From: Chitinimonas sp036961565
GTDB taxonomy: Bacteria > Pseudomonadota > Gammaproteobacteria > Burkholderiales > Chitinimonadaceae
Assembly: GCF_036961565.1 (NCBI RefSeq)
Contig: NZ_JBAMDD010000003.1
Location: 1 to 64,000 of the forward strand
Reading direction: 5' to 3'
DNA: 64,000 bases
Part shown: in pieces, positions 43,292 through 52,072 of the stretch
How the letters are laid out: each line of letters starts with the position of its first letter
How positions within the stretch are numbered: position 1 is the first letter of the stretch
Notes under the pieces: generated by a model
What the model was told of the DNA's origin: nothing
What the model saw: only the letters and a program-made list of their open reading frames with translations
Database searches by the model: none
Program-made: the position numbers and the translations under genes

Positions 43292-44467
43292 ATGTACAAG
43301 CTGATCCCCCTGCCGTCACTTGCTGCCGGTTTCATTACCGTATTGGTGGGCTATACCAGCTCGGCGGCGATTATCTTCCAGGCGGCCCGGGCGGCTGGTG
43401 CCACCCCGGCTGAACTGGCTTCCTGGTTGATGGTGCTGGGTTTTGCCATGGGGCTGACCTGCATAGGTCTGTCCTTACGCTACCGCATTCCTGTTTCTAC
43501 CGCCTGGTCCACGCCGGGTGCCGCCTTGCTGACTACCAGCCTGGCAGGCTACGGCATGGGTGAGGCCATTGGTGCGTTTGTCTTCTCGGCGGCCTTGATT
43601 ACGTTGTGCGGTATCACGGGCTGGTTTGAACGGGCGATGAAATACATTCCGCTCTCCATTGCGGCGGCCATGTTGGCAGGGGTGTTGCTGAAATTCGGCA
43701 TCAATGCCTTTACCGCCATGCAGGGGCAGTTCTGGATAGTGCTGCCCATGTTCCTGGCATATCTGTTGTTCAAGCGTTTTCTGCCCCGCTATGCCGTGGT
43801 GGCCGTGCTGCTGGTGGGGAGCTTGCTGGCTGCCTGGTTCGGCCTGATCAAGCTGGATGGGGTGAGCTTTGCCTTTGCCGCGCCAGTCTGGACCACACCG
43901 CAGTTCAGCTGGACTGCCATGATGGGCATAGGCCTGCCGCTGTTTATCGTGACCATGGCCTCGCAGAACATCCCCGGTGTTGCCGTGCTACGCTCCTCTG
44001 GCTACGAGCCCCCGGTTTCGGCCCTGGTGGGCTGGACAGGCTTCACCAACCTGCTGCTGGCGCCGTTCGGCTGTTTTGCCCTCAACCTGGCGGCCATCAC
44101 TGCCGCCATCTGTGCCGGCAAGGAGGCGCACGAGGACCCTGCACAGCGTTATCGCGCCAGCGTGGCTGCTGGTGGCTTCTACCTGCTGCTGGGTTTGCTG
44201 GGGGGCTCGGTCGGGGCCTTGTTTGCGGCCTTCCCCACGGAGTTGGTCTTGGCCATTGCCGGCATTGCCTTGTTCGGGGCGCTCTCCAGCGGACTGGCCT
44301 TGGCCATGCGCGAGGACAATCAGCGTGAGCCCGCCTTGATCACTTTTCTGGTGACGGCATCGGGCGTCAGCCTGGGCGGTATAGGCTCTGCTTTCTGGGG
44401 CTTGGTGGCTGGCGTGCTGGCATTGGTGGTACTGAATCTGCGGGCTGCCAAGCCCAAGGTGGCCTGA
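43292..44467 (+). CDS. BenE-family benzoate/H+ symporter-like permease
   Basis: A 391-aa membrane protein with about 11-12 helices and BenE motifs: AGFITVLVGYTSSAAIIFQAA at the start, STAWSTPGAALL, and VTMASQNIPGVAVLRSSGY. BenE imports benzoate in other bacteria, but no aromatic degradation genes lie nearby, so the substrate is uncertain. The next gene's ATG overlaps the stop, indicating coupling with the downstream lipoprotein. Confidence 0.9.
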   Translation: MYKLIPLPSLAAGFITVLVGYTSSAAIIFQAARAAGATPAELASWLMVLGFAMGLTCIGLSLRYRIPVSTAWSTPGAALLTTSLAGYGMGEAIGAFVFSAALITLCGITGWFERAMKYIPLSIAAAMLAGVLLKFGINAFTAMQGQFWIVLPMFLAYLLFKRFLPRYAVVAVLLVGSLLAAWFGLIKLDGVSFAFAAPVWTTPQFSWTAMMGIGLPLFIVTMASQNIPGVAVLRSSGYEPPVSALVGWTGFTNLLLAPFGCFALNLAAITAAICAGKEAHEDPAQRYRASVAAGGFYLLLGLLGGSVGALFAAFPTELVLAIAGIALFGALSSGLALAMREDNQREPALITFLVTASGVSLGGIGSAFWGLVAGVLALVVLNLRAAKPKVA

Positions 44468-45573
44468 TGGCTGCATGGCTGGGACGGCTGCTGGGTTTGT
44501 TGTTCTGCCTGGGTGTAACGGGCTGTGCCAGCGTGGCGTTTGTTGGCCAGGCGGCAACCGGGCAGGCCGAGGTCATGAGTAAAGCCAGAGCCATAGACGA
44601 GGTACTGGCCGACCCGGCGACCACGCCTGAGACGGCGAACAAGCTGAGGCTGGCGCAACGGTTGCGTGAGTTCGCCATACGCGAGCTGAAGCTGCCCGAT
44701 AATGCCAGCTACACCCGCTATGCTGATCTGGGCCGGCCCTATGCGCTGTGGAACATCGTCAGCACACCGCCGCTGTCGCTCAAACCCCAGGAAAGCTGCT
44801 TTCCTATTGCCGGTTGCCTGAGCTATAGGGGCTATTACAGCGAGGCCGAAGCCCAGCAATATGCAGAATCACGCAAGGCCCTGGGCGAGGATGTATTCCT
44901 TTACGGTGTTCCGGCTTATTCCACCCTGGGCTGGTTTTCGGACCCGCTGCTTAATACCACCCTACGCTACGACAAGGCTGTGCTTGCCAGGCTGATCTTT
45001 CACGAACTGGCCCATCAGCAGCTGTATATCAAGGACGACAGTGGTTTCAACGAGGCCTTCGCCACGGCCGTGGAGCTGGAGGGCTACGAGCGTTGGCTGG
45101 CACTGGAGGGCGATGCCGCAGCGCGTGAGGCTTATCCCAGGGCGGAGCAGCGGCGGCAGGCCTTCAGGCGGCTGATGGAGCAGGGCAGGGCGTTGCTGGA
45201 GGCTGTCTATACCAGCGAGCAGGCCGATGACGCCAAGCGTGCTGCCAAAGTCGAGATACAGGCTGAGCTGGAGCGCGGCTACCAAGCGCTGAAGGCGGAG
45301 TGGGGAGGCTATCTGGGCTATGACGCTTGGTTCCAGCCCCATCCCAACAATGCCCATATGGCGTCTCTGGCGACCTACCACGAGAAGGTACCGGCATTTC
45401 GGGCTTTGTTCAGGCAGTTGGGGGGCGATTTTTCGGCGTTTTATCTGGCGGTGCGCCAGTTGGCAGAAAAAAATCGGGCCGCCCGCGATGAAGCGCTGGC
45501 GGCCCTGAGAAGCGCTGCTGTCATAGGGGAGACGCAGCACGGAGCAACAACACCGTCCACAGCAGCGCCCTGA
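44467..45573 (+). CDS. Predicted lipoprotein aminopeptidase (PF10023-like)
   Basis: A 368-aa protein with a lipobox ending at Cys20 (LGVTGC), so a lipid-anchored envelope protein. HELAH (179-183) followed by NEAFATAVE gives a gluzincin-type zinc site, matching the predicted aminopeptidase family COG4324. Later conserved signatures are GYDAWF and NNAHMASLATY. It follows the BenE-like gene without a gap. Confidence 0.9.
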   Translation: MAAWLGRLLGLLFCLGVTGCASVAFVGQAATGQAEVMSKARAIDEVLADPATTPETANKLRLAQRLREFAIRELKLPDNASYTRYADLGRPYALWNIVSTPPLSLKPQESCFPIAGCLSYRGYYSEAEAQQYAESRKALGEDVFLYGVPAYSTLGWFSDPLLNTTLRYDKAVLARLIFHELAHQQLYIKDDSGFNEAFATAVELEGYERWLALEGDAAAREAYPRAEQRRQAFRRLMEQGRALLEAVYTSEQADDAKRAAKVEIQAELERGYQALKAEWGGYLGYDAWFQPHPNNAHMASLATYHEKVPAFRALFRQLGGDFSAFYLAVRQLAEKNRAARDEALAALRSAAVIGETQHGATTPSTAAP

Positions 45574-45818
45574 GCGTATGGTCAACATCAGGACGCTGCC
45601 CACCCCCCATGCCCTCGGGGAGAGGAGGAAGGGGGAGGGCACAAGAGGGCTTTCTGTCCCGGAACAGCCATCCTGTTGCGAACCCATTCATCATGCTGCG
45701 CTGCGGCAAGCCTAGCCATTGGCGGTTTCGGCATTCGGGAAAGCCGCAGTGCGGGGCTTTCCCTGGCACCCGCGCAGCCTGTTACAACCATCGATGACTT
45801 GCGTCCACCAACAGGCGC
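45574..45818. other. Intergenic region, G/C-tract rich
   Basis: No gene is supported. A short purine-rich segment near 45600-45650 (GGGAGAGGAGGAAGGGGGAGGG) resembles intergenic repeats common in beta-proteobacterial genomes. Short open frames here are low in information. Confidence 0.4.
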
Positions 45819-45950
45819 TCAGTCGTCCACGGTGGCGCAACGCCAGGCCATGGCCAGCAGGGCAAGCAGCAGCAGGCCTAGCACGTCAATCAGTCGAATA
45901 CGCAGGCTCGGCTGGCGCGGTGGCGCGGCAATCAGTGGCTCAGCCAGCAT
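45819..45950 (-). CDS. Possible small membrane protein (43 aa)
   Basis: This frame begins at an ATG overlapping the end of the next small frame and contains one hydrophobic helix (VLGLLLLALLAMAW) followed by CATVDD. It could be a true small protein or the second half of a frameshifted gene together with its upstream neighbour. No homologue is recognised. Confidence 0.25.
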   Translation of the reverse strand: MLAEPLIAAPPRQPSLRIRLIDVLGLLLLALLAMAWRCATVDD

Positions 45951-46113
45951 GGCGGGTACCTGCTTGGGCCAGCACCGGCGAATCTGGCTGGGTAGGGGCG
46001 GCGGGCCGGGGGTCGGACACCAGTGCGTAGGTAAACAGCACGGTGACGGCGATGGTCAGCAGCGGCTCGGCAAAAAAGGTAGACGGTTTCGGATGGCGCG
46101 GTGAGTAAGGCAT
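45940..46113 (-). CDS. Possible small membrane protein (57 aa)
   Basis: The frame starts at ATG 46113 and has a proline-rich N-terminus, one transmembrane helix (EPLLTIAVTVLFTYALV) and a Pro/Ala-rich tail. The ribosome binding site is weak. It overlaps the following 43-aa frame by 11 bp, an operon-like arrangement. Unknown family. Confidence 0.3.
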   Translation of the reverse strand: MPYSPRHPKPSTFFAEPLLTIAVTVLFTYALVSDPRPAAPTQPDSPVLAQAGTRHAG

Positions 46114-46295
46114 GGTCAGCTCTGTGAGGTGATTTGTGCGTTGCAGCATAAGTGGCGTTTGTTACGTCTGATCGAAATCGGCATGACAGACGTGTTTCTG
46201 TGCTGGCCGTGACCCTGTGCCAGTTGACTGGTTTTAGCCCGCTGCAGGCCGCGCCACGGTTAGAATGCCGGCTATTCAAGTAGCGGAGCAGCGAG

Positions 46296-46748
46296 ATGAA
46301 ATGCCCGTTCTGTGGCTCGGCCGATACCCAAGTGGTCGATACCCGCCTTTCGGAAGAAGGCGATAGCATCAGGCGACGGCGCAAATGTGCCGGGTGCGAC
46401 AAGCGCTTTACCACTTTCGAGACGGCCGAGGTCAGGCCGCCACAAGTGGTTAAGGCCAATGGCAGCCGTGCCGACTACGACAGCAACAAGGTGAGGGTGA
46501 GCTTTCACCGTGCCCTGCATAAGCGGCCAGTGCCTACCCAACTGGTGGATGAAGCCATAGCCCGGATAGACCAGAAAGTGCTGTCGCTGGGCGAGCGCGA
46601 GGTGGAGTCACGGCGTATAGGCGAGATGGTGATGGCCGAACTGGCCAAGCTGGACAAGGTGGCGTATATCCGCTTTGCCTCGGTTTACCGCAGCTTCCAG
46701 GATGTGGATGACTTCCGCGACTTGATACGAGAGGTGAGCAAGAAATGA
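46296..46748 (+). CDS. nrdR: Transcriptional repressor NrdR
   Basis: A 150-aa regulator of ribonucleotide reductase genes. The N-terminal zinc ribbon has Cys3, Cys6, Cys31 and Cys34 (MKCPFCGS; KCAGC), followed by an ATP-cone domain (VVKANGSRADYDSNKV). It senses ATP/dATP and represses nrd operons. First gene of the riboflavin cluster; its stop overlaps the next start by 4 bp. Confidence 0.97.
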   Translation: MKCPFCGSADTQVVDTRLSEEGDSIRRRRKCAGCDKRFTTFETAEVRPPQVVKANGSRADYDSNKVRVSFHRALHKRPVPTQLVDEAIARIDQKVLSLGEREVESRRIGEMVMAELAKLDKVAYIRFASVYRSFQDVDDFRDLIREVSKK

Positions 46749-47818
46749 AGTTAAGCCGCCAAGATCTGACGCATGCCGAGACACAGGGCGTACTGCAGGC
46801 AGGCCAGGCAGATGCCTTGTGGCAGTTCCTGACCCAAGCCAATCCGGACGACCATGCGCAGTTCCGGTTTGCCCACGTGCTGTATTACCTGGGTGGTGCA
46901 ATCGCCATCGCGGCCATGAGCCTGTTCATGACCGTGGGCTACGCCACCTGGGGGCCGGTTTCGCTGACGGTTTTCGCCCTTGCCTATGGTTTTCTGGCCT
47001 GGCGCCTGGGTGTCTGGTTTCTGGAGTCAAAGCAGCTGCGCATCCCCGCTGGCATCCTGCTGACGCTGAGCATTGTGCTGGTTCCCCTGGCGGTTTACGG
47101 CGTGGAGGCTGCCATGGGCCACTGGGACGATGGTGGCCAATACAGTGATTTCCATGTCTGGATAGACTGGCGCTGGCTGATCATGGAGCTGGCCACGCTG
47201 GTCGCCGCTGCCGTCATGCTGTGGCGCTACAGGCTGCCGTTCATGACCATGCCCGTGGCTGTCACTCTCTGGTATATGAGCATGGACGTGGCGGCCTGGA
47301 TCGCCATGGGTCTGGCCAATTCAGACGACTATAGCGGCTATTACGCATCGGTGTGGGACCTGCGCAAGTTTGTCTCGCTCGGGTTTGGCTTGCTGATGCT
47401 GGCCTTGGCGCTGGTGATAGACCTGCGTACCCGGATGTTGAAGCAAGATTATGCGTTCTGGCTCTATCTGTTCGGGCTGCTGGCCTTCTGGGGGGCGCTG
47501 TCAGCCATGGATTCGGGCAGCCAGTTCGGCAAGCTTATCTATTGCGGCATCAATCTGGGCCTGATCTTTGTCGGCGCAGTGCTGTCGCGCCGTGCCTTTG
47601 CCGTTTTCGGCGGGTTGGGTGTGGCGGGTTATCTGGGCTATCTGGCCTACGATGTCTTTGAGGATAGCCTGCTGTTTGCCTTTACCTTGAGCCTGATCGG
47701 TTTGGCCATTGTGTTCGCTGGGGTGTGGTGGAACAAGCATGGCGCTGCGCTGGGTAGCCGCTGGCGGCGCCGCATTTCTCCCCAGTTGGCGGAGCTGATC
47801 GAGGCACGGCAGGCATGA
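46745..47818 (+). CDS. DUF2157-like multispanning membrane protein
   Basis: A 357-aa protein with a soluble N-terminal helical segment (LTHAETQGVLQAGQADALW) and about ten hydrophobic helices, the layout of the DUF2157 family. The function is unknown. It overlaps both nrdR (ATGA) and ribD (ATGA), so it is cotranslated within the rib cluster, although nothing links it to riboflavin synthesis. Confidence 0.75.
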   Translation: MKLSRQDLTHAETQGVLQAGQADALWQFLTQANPDDHAQFRFAHVLYYLGGAIAIAAMSLFMTVGYATWGPVSLTVFALAYGFLAWRLGVWFLESKQLRIPAGILLTLSIVLVPLAVYGVEAAMGHWDDGGQYSDFHVWIDWRWLIMELATLVAAAVMLWRYRLPFMTMPVAVTLWYMSMDVAAWIAMGLANSDDYSGYYASVWDLRKFVSLGFGLLMLALALVIDLRTRMLKQDYAFWLYLFGLLAFWGALSAMDSGSQFGKLIYCGINLGLIFVGAVLSRRAFAVFGGLGVAGYLGYLAYDVFEDSLLFAFTLSLIGLAIVFAGVWWNKHGAALGSRWRRRISPQLAELIEARQA

Positions 47819-48924
47819 GTTTCAGTGCAGCTGACCACGGTTTTATGGCGCAGGCCTTGCGGGTGGCGGAGGGGGGGCGGAGCATCACCACGCCCAATCC
47901 CAGCGTGGGCTGCGTGCTGGTGCGTGATGGCAGGCTGATCGGCCAGGGCCACACCCAGATTGCCGGTGGCCCGCACGCCGAGGTCATGGCCTTGCGTGAT
48001 GCGATCGCCAGGGGCGAGACCCCGGTGGGCGCCACGGCTTATGTCACCCTTGAGCCCTGTGCCCATTATGGCCGCACGCCACCTTGCGCCAAGGGCCTGA
48101 TCGAGGCGGGTGTTGCCAGGGTAGTGGCTGCCCTGGTTGACCCGCATACCTTGGTGGCTGGCAAGGGCTTGGCCATGCTGCGAGAGGCAGGTATTGCGGC
48201 CGAAGTTGGCCTGATGGCGCCGGAGGCACGCGAGTCGCTGAAGGGGTTTTTGTCCCGCATTGAGCGGCAGCGGCCTTGGTTGCGGCTAAAACTGGCAGCC
48301 AGCCTGGATGGCAAGACAGCACTGGCCAACGGCGAATCGCAATGGATTACCGGGCCGGCGGCCAGGGCGGATGTGCAAAGGCTGCGTGCCCGCTCCTGCG
48401 CCATGTTGACCGGTAGCGGTACGGTATTGAAGGACGACCCACTGCTGACGGTGCGTGAGCTGGATGGACTTGCCTGGGATGGCCGGCAGCCGCTACGCGT
48501 GGTGCTCGATAGCCGCGCCCAGCTACCGATCAATGCCCGCATGTTGACAGCGCCGGGCAAGACGCTGGTGATTACCGCCGATGCGCCGTCCAGCCATGCC
48601 GATGCCTTGCGGGAAGCCGGGGCCGAGGTGGTGGCGCTGCCGGATGGTGCCGGGCGGGTTGATTTAGCAGCTACGCTGGCCTTGCTGGGGCAGCGCGGGA
48701 TGAATGAGGTGACGGTGGAATCGGGTGGGCGCTTGAATGGCGCCTGGCTGCAAAGCGGCCTGGTGGATGAACTGGTGCTGTATCAGGCGCCTGTCCTGCT
48801 GGGGAGTGCCGCTGCCCATATGGCAGATTTCAGTCTGGCACGACTGGCCGACAAGTTGGCGCCAAGGCTGGTGGATAGCCGCCAGGTGGGGCCAGATATG
48901 CGCTACACCCTGCGCTTTGATTGA
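47815..48924 (+). CDS. ribD: Bifunctional pyrimidine deaminase / reductase RibD
   Basis: A 369-aa enzyme performing the second and third steps of riboflavin synthesis. The N-terminal deaminase has HAEVMAL and EPCAHYGRTPPC zinc motifs; the C-terminal reductase has KLAASLDGKTALANGESQWITG and EVTVESGGRLNGAWL. Complete length. Followed 12 bp later by a DJ-1-like gene rather than directly by ribE. Confidence 0.97.
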   Translation: MSFSAADHGFMAQALRVAEGGRSITTPNPSVGCVLVRDGRLIGQGHTQIAGGPHAEVMALRDAIARGETPVGATAYVTLEPCAHYGRTPPCAKGLIEAGVARVVAALVDPHTLVAGKGLAMLREAGIAAEVGLMAPEARESLKGFLSRIERQRPWLRLKLAASLDGKTALANGESQWITGPAARADVQRLRARSCAMLTGSGTVLKDDPLLTVRELDGLAWDGRQPLRVVLDSRAQLPINARMLTAPGKTLVITADAPSSHADALREAGAEVVALPDGAGRVDLAATLALLGQRGMNEVTVESGGRLNGAWLQSGLVDELVLYQAPVLLGSAAAHMADFSLARLADKLAPRLVDSRQVGPDMRYTLRFD

Positions 48925-48936
48925 GGAGCGTGCTGC

Positions 48937-49557
48937 ATGCGCATCGCCATTGTTACGTTTGACGGTTTCAACGAGCTGGACTCATTTATTGCGCTGGGTA
49001 TGCTCAATCGCCTGCGTGGGCTGGGTTGGCAGGCGGAGATTGCAGGGTCGGCGCCGCAACTGACTTCCATGAATGGCGTCGGCATCAGCAGCCAACAGCC
49101 GCTGGAGTTTGCCAACGAAGCCGAGGTGGTGCTGTTTGGTAGTGGTATCAAGACCCGGGAGGTCGCTGCCGATGCAGCCACCTTGGCCAGGTTGAAGCTG
49201 GACCCAGCGCGGCAGCTGATCGGCGCCCAGTGCTCGGGCACCTTGTTGATGGCTCGCCTGGGTCTCTTGAGCAGCTTGCCGGCCTGTACGGATTTGATCA
49301 CCAAACCCTGGGTGCAGGAGGCCGGTGTCCAGGTGGTGGACGCACCTTTCCATGCGGAAGGCAATCTGGCGACTGCAGGGGGCTGCCTGGCCTCGCAGTA
49401 CCTGGCCAGTTGGGTGATGCTGCGACTGGCTGGCGAGGCCGCAGCAAAGGAGGCGCTGCACTATGTGGCGCCGGTAGGCGAGAAGGATAGCTATGCGGCT
49501 CGACTGCTGAGCGTGGTGCGGCCTTTTGTGACGCAGCCGCAAGGAACAACGATTTGA
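48937..49557 (+). CDS. DJ-1/PfpI family glutamine-amidotransferase-like protein
   Basis: A 206-aa class I amidotransferase-like fold. The nucleophile elbow is GAQCSGTLLMA with Cys99, and the acidic Glu13 in FNELDSF sits early, as in DJ-1/PfpI and ThiJ-type proteins. Members include chaperones, glyoxalases and amidases; this one's reaction is not clear. It overlaps the next gene and is part of the rib transcript. Confidence 0.88.
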   Translation: MRIAIVTFDGFNELDSFIALGMLNRLRGLGWQAEIAGSAPQLTSMNGVGISSQQPLEFANEAEVVLFGSGIKTREVAADAATLARLKLDPARQLIGAQCSGTLLMARLGLLSSLPACTDLITKPWVQEAGVQVVDAPFHAEGNLATAGGCLASQYLASWVMLRLAGEAAAKEALHYVAPVGEKDSYAARLLSVVRPFVTQPQGTTI

Positions 49558-50609
49558 GCCACCCCCCGATAATACGCCCACGCAAATTACGCCGTGGCGA
49601 TCGCATTGCGGTCGTGGCATCGTCCTGGGGTGGGCCGGCAACCTGCCCCGAGCGCTATGAGCAGGGCAAGCGGCAACTGGCTGCGGCATTTGGCCTGGAC
49701 GTGGTGGAAATGCCGCATGCGCTGAAGCCGGCCAACTGGCTGGCGCGCAATCCCCAGGCGCGGGCCGATGATCTGATGCAGGCTTTTGCCGACCCTGCCA
49801 TCGCCGGCATCATTTCCGCCATCGGTGGCGAGGATTCGATACGGCTGCTGCGACATCTGGATTTCGAGGCGATACGCAAGCACCCCAAGGTGTATATGGG
49901 CTACTCCGACAGCACGGTCAGCCATCTGGCCTGCTACAAGGCGGGCCTGGGCAGCTTTTACGGCCCCAGCATCATGTCCGGTTTTGCGGAAAACGGCGGG
50001 CTGCATGATTACCTGCGTCTGTCGGTGCAGCGCCTGTTGTTTGAAGATGGCCCAGCAGGGGAGATACGCCCCAACCCGGACGGCTGGGTGGTAGAGCAGT
50101 ATGACTGGTCTGATGTGGCCAGCCTGACCCGGCCGCGTCCGCTTAACGCCCCCTTGCCGTGGCGCTACCTGCGTGGGCAGGGGGTGGTGCGGGGCCATCT
50201 GCTGGGCGGCTGCCTGGAGGTGCTGGACATGCTGCGCGGTAGTCGCTGCTGGCCCTCGCTGGCGCAGTGGCAGGGTGCCATTCTGTTCCTGGAAACTTCT
50301 GAAGATGCACCAGCCCCCAGCATGCTGCGCTACTTTCTGCGCAATCTGGCTGAGCAAGGCGTGCTGCAGGGCTTGCAGGGCATATTGCTGGGGCGTCCGG
50401 GCGGCAAGCTGGCGCCCAGCCGCTTTGTCGAATACGACGAGGCCCTGTTGCAGGTGCTGGATGAGGAGGGGCTGACAGAACTGGCCGTGGTGACTCATAT
50501 GGATTTTGGCCATACTGATCCCATGTGTGTGTTGCCCTATGGTGTGATGGTCGAGATAGACTGTGATGCCCAGCGTATCAGCCTGGTGGAGTCGGCAACC
50601 CTGCCATGA
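49554..50609 (+). CDS. LD-carboxypeptidase family protein (S66, MccF-like)
   Basis: A 351-aa serine peptidase of family S66. The nucleophile is Ser118 in MGYSDSTVSH, the glutamate candidate is in LFLETSEDAP, and the histidine in VVTHMDFGHTD completes the Ser-Glu-His triad. Length and the SDST form point to the MccF-like branch (cleavage of acyl-sulfamoyl or peptide-nucleotide conjugates) rather than to murein LdcA. It starts at TTG overlapping the DJ-1 gene by 4 bp. Confidence 0.85.
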   Translation: MSHPPIIRPRKLRRGDRIAVVASSWGGPATCPERYEQGKRQLAAAFGLDVVEMPHALKPANWLARNPQARADDLMQAFADPAIAGIISAIGGEDSIRLLRHLDFEAIRKHPKVYMGYSDSTVSHLACYKAGLGSFYGPSIMSGFAENGGLHDYLRLSVQRLLFEDGPAGEIRPNPDGWVVEQYDWSDVASLTRPRPLNAPLPWRYLRGQGVVRGHLLGGCLEVLDMLRGSRCWPSLAQWQGAILFLETSEDAPAPSMLRYFLRNLAEQGVLQGLQGILLGRPGGKLAPSRFVEYDEALLQVLDEEGLTELAVVTHMDFGHTDPMCVLPYGVMVEIDCDAQRISLVESATLP

Positions 50610-51349
50610 GCTTCCAGGACCACTTCTCGAACCAGTCTGCCGCCTACGCACAGTTCCGGCCCCACTACCCGGCCAGCCTGTTTACTTGGCTGGCCCAGGT
50701 GGTGCACAACACCGGGCTGGCCTGGGACGTCGCCACCGGCAATGGACAGGCGGCGCTGGCACTGGCAGAGCACTTCCAGCAGGTTGTTGCGACCGAACCC
50801 TCAGCCGGGCAGCTTGCAAATGCACCCTCCCACCCCCATATCGTCTACCGGCAGGAGGCAGCCGAACGCAGTTCGCTGGCCGCCGGCAGCGCGGACTTGA
50901 TCACGGTGGCGCAGGCGCTGCATTGGTTTGATCTGGACGCCTTCATGGCCGAGGCCGATCGTGTGCTCAAGCCCGGTGGCGTGCTGGCTATCTGGTGTTA
51001 TGAGGTGTTCGCCACCGAGCCTGCCATCGATGCCATCGTGGCCGACTACTATCACCATGTGGTTGGGGCGTATTGGCCACCAGAACGGCGTTGGCTGGAA
51101 CAGGGCTATGCCAGCTTGGCCATGCCTTACCCCCGGTTACCTGTACCTGAACTGAATATGGTGTTGATGTGGACCTTGGATGCACTGATCGGATATCTGG
51201 GCACCTGGTCGGCTACCCAGCGCTATAAAGAAGATAAACAGCATGACCCCCTGCCGGCGTTGCGCAAGCAGCTTGCGCCGCTCTGGGGGGATGCGCCCAG
51301 GCGTGTGAGCTGGCCATTGCGGCTGCATGCCTGCCAAAAACCGGCATGA
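50606..51349 (+). CDS. Class I SAM-dependent methyltransferase
   Basis: A 247-aa methyltransferase_11-type protein: motif I is WDVATGNGQAALALAEHF, motif II VVATEPSAGQ, then ADLITVAQALHWFDLDAF and VLKPGGVLAIW. The HWFD pattern is typical of small-molecule methyltransferases related to trans-aconitate or ubiquinone-type enzymes. The substrate is unknown. It overlaps the S66 gene by 4 bp and precedes ribE by 37 bp. Confidence 0.88.
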   Translation: MSFQDHFSNQSAAYAQFRPHYPASLFTWLAQVVHNTGLAWDVATGNGQAALALAEHFQQVVATEPSAGQLANAPSHPHIVYRQEAAERSSLAAGSADLITVAQALHWFDLDAFMAEADRVLKPGGVLAIWCYEVFATEPAIDAIVADYYHHVVGAYWPPERRWLEQGYASLAMPYPRLPVPELNMVLMWTLDALIGYLGTWSATQRYKEDKQHDPLPALRKQLAPLWGDAPRRVSWPLRLHACQKPA

Positions 51350-51386
51350 CGCATGCGTCGGCGCCCTCTATCGAGAAAGGATAGCC

Positions 51387-52025
51387 ATGTTCACTGGCAT
51401 CATTGAAGCCACCGGCAAGATTGCCACCGTACAACCGCTGGAAGGCGAAGGCCTGCGTGTGATGGTGGTCAGCGAGCACCTGGACCTGCGTGACGTTGCC
51501 ATAGGCGACAGCATCGCGGTCAACGGCGGCTGTATGACGGTGATTGCCAAGACGGAGCACAGCTTCAAGTACGATATCTCGGCCGAATCGCTACGTTGCA
51601 CGGTAGGATTGGAAGACCCTGGCCGCGAGGTGAATCTGGAGAAGGCGCTGCGGCTGGGTGATCGCCTTGGCGGGCACCTGGTGTCCGGCCATGTAGATGG
51701 CCTGGGTGAGGTGCTCAAGTTTGTCGAGGTGGGTGAGAGCTGGCAACTGGTGGTACAGGCGGACAAGTCGCTGGCCAAATTCATTGCCATCAAGGGCTCG
51801 GTGGTGATCAATGGCGTGTCGTTGACCACCAATCAGGTCAAGGACGTCAACGATCGCTGCATCTTCTCGGTCAACCTGATACCCCATACGGTGGCAGTCA
51901 CCTCGCTCAAGCACCTGAAGGCCGGTGACAAGGTCAATCTGGAGATAGACCTGATCGCCCGCTATCTTGAGCGCATGCTGCCCGAAACCGATCCGTTTGA
52001 AGCGCTGAAAAAGCGCAAGGGTTGA
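51387..52025 (+). CDS. ribE: Riboflavin synthase alpha chain
   Basis: A 212-aa protein with the internal duplication of lumazine-binding domains: MFTGIIEATG, VNGGCMTV and GGHLVSGHVDG in the first half; SVVINGVSLTTN and NLIPHT in the second. It dismutates 6,7-dimethyl-8-ribityllumazine to riboflavin. ATG 51387 begins the conserved N-terminus. No FMN riboswitch is seen upstream. Confidence 0.97.
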   Translation: MFTGIIEATGKIATVQPLEGEGLRVMVVSEHLDLRDVAIGDSIAVNGGCMTVIAKTEHSFKYDISAESLRCTVGLEDPGREVNLEKALRLGDRLGGHLVSGHVDGLGEVLKFVEVGESWQLVVQADKSLAKFIAIKGSVVINGVSLTTNQVKDVNDRCIFSVNLIPHTVAVTSLKHLKAGDKVNLEIDLIARYLERMLPETDPFEALKKRKG

Positions 52026-52072
52026 GCCGCTGGCTTACCCGCTTCCCTTTGAATTCTGAAAGTACCCGTTAC

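Noticed and set aside
51350..52072. FMN riboswitch near ribE/ribBA
   Set aside because: The spaces upstream of ribE and ribBA are too short and lack the conserved RFN blocks.
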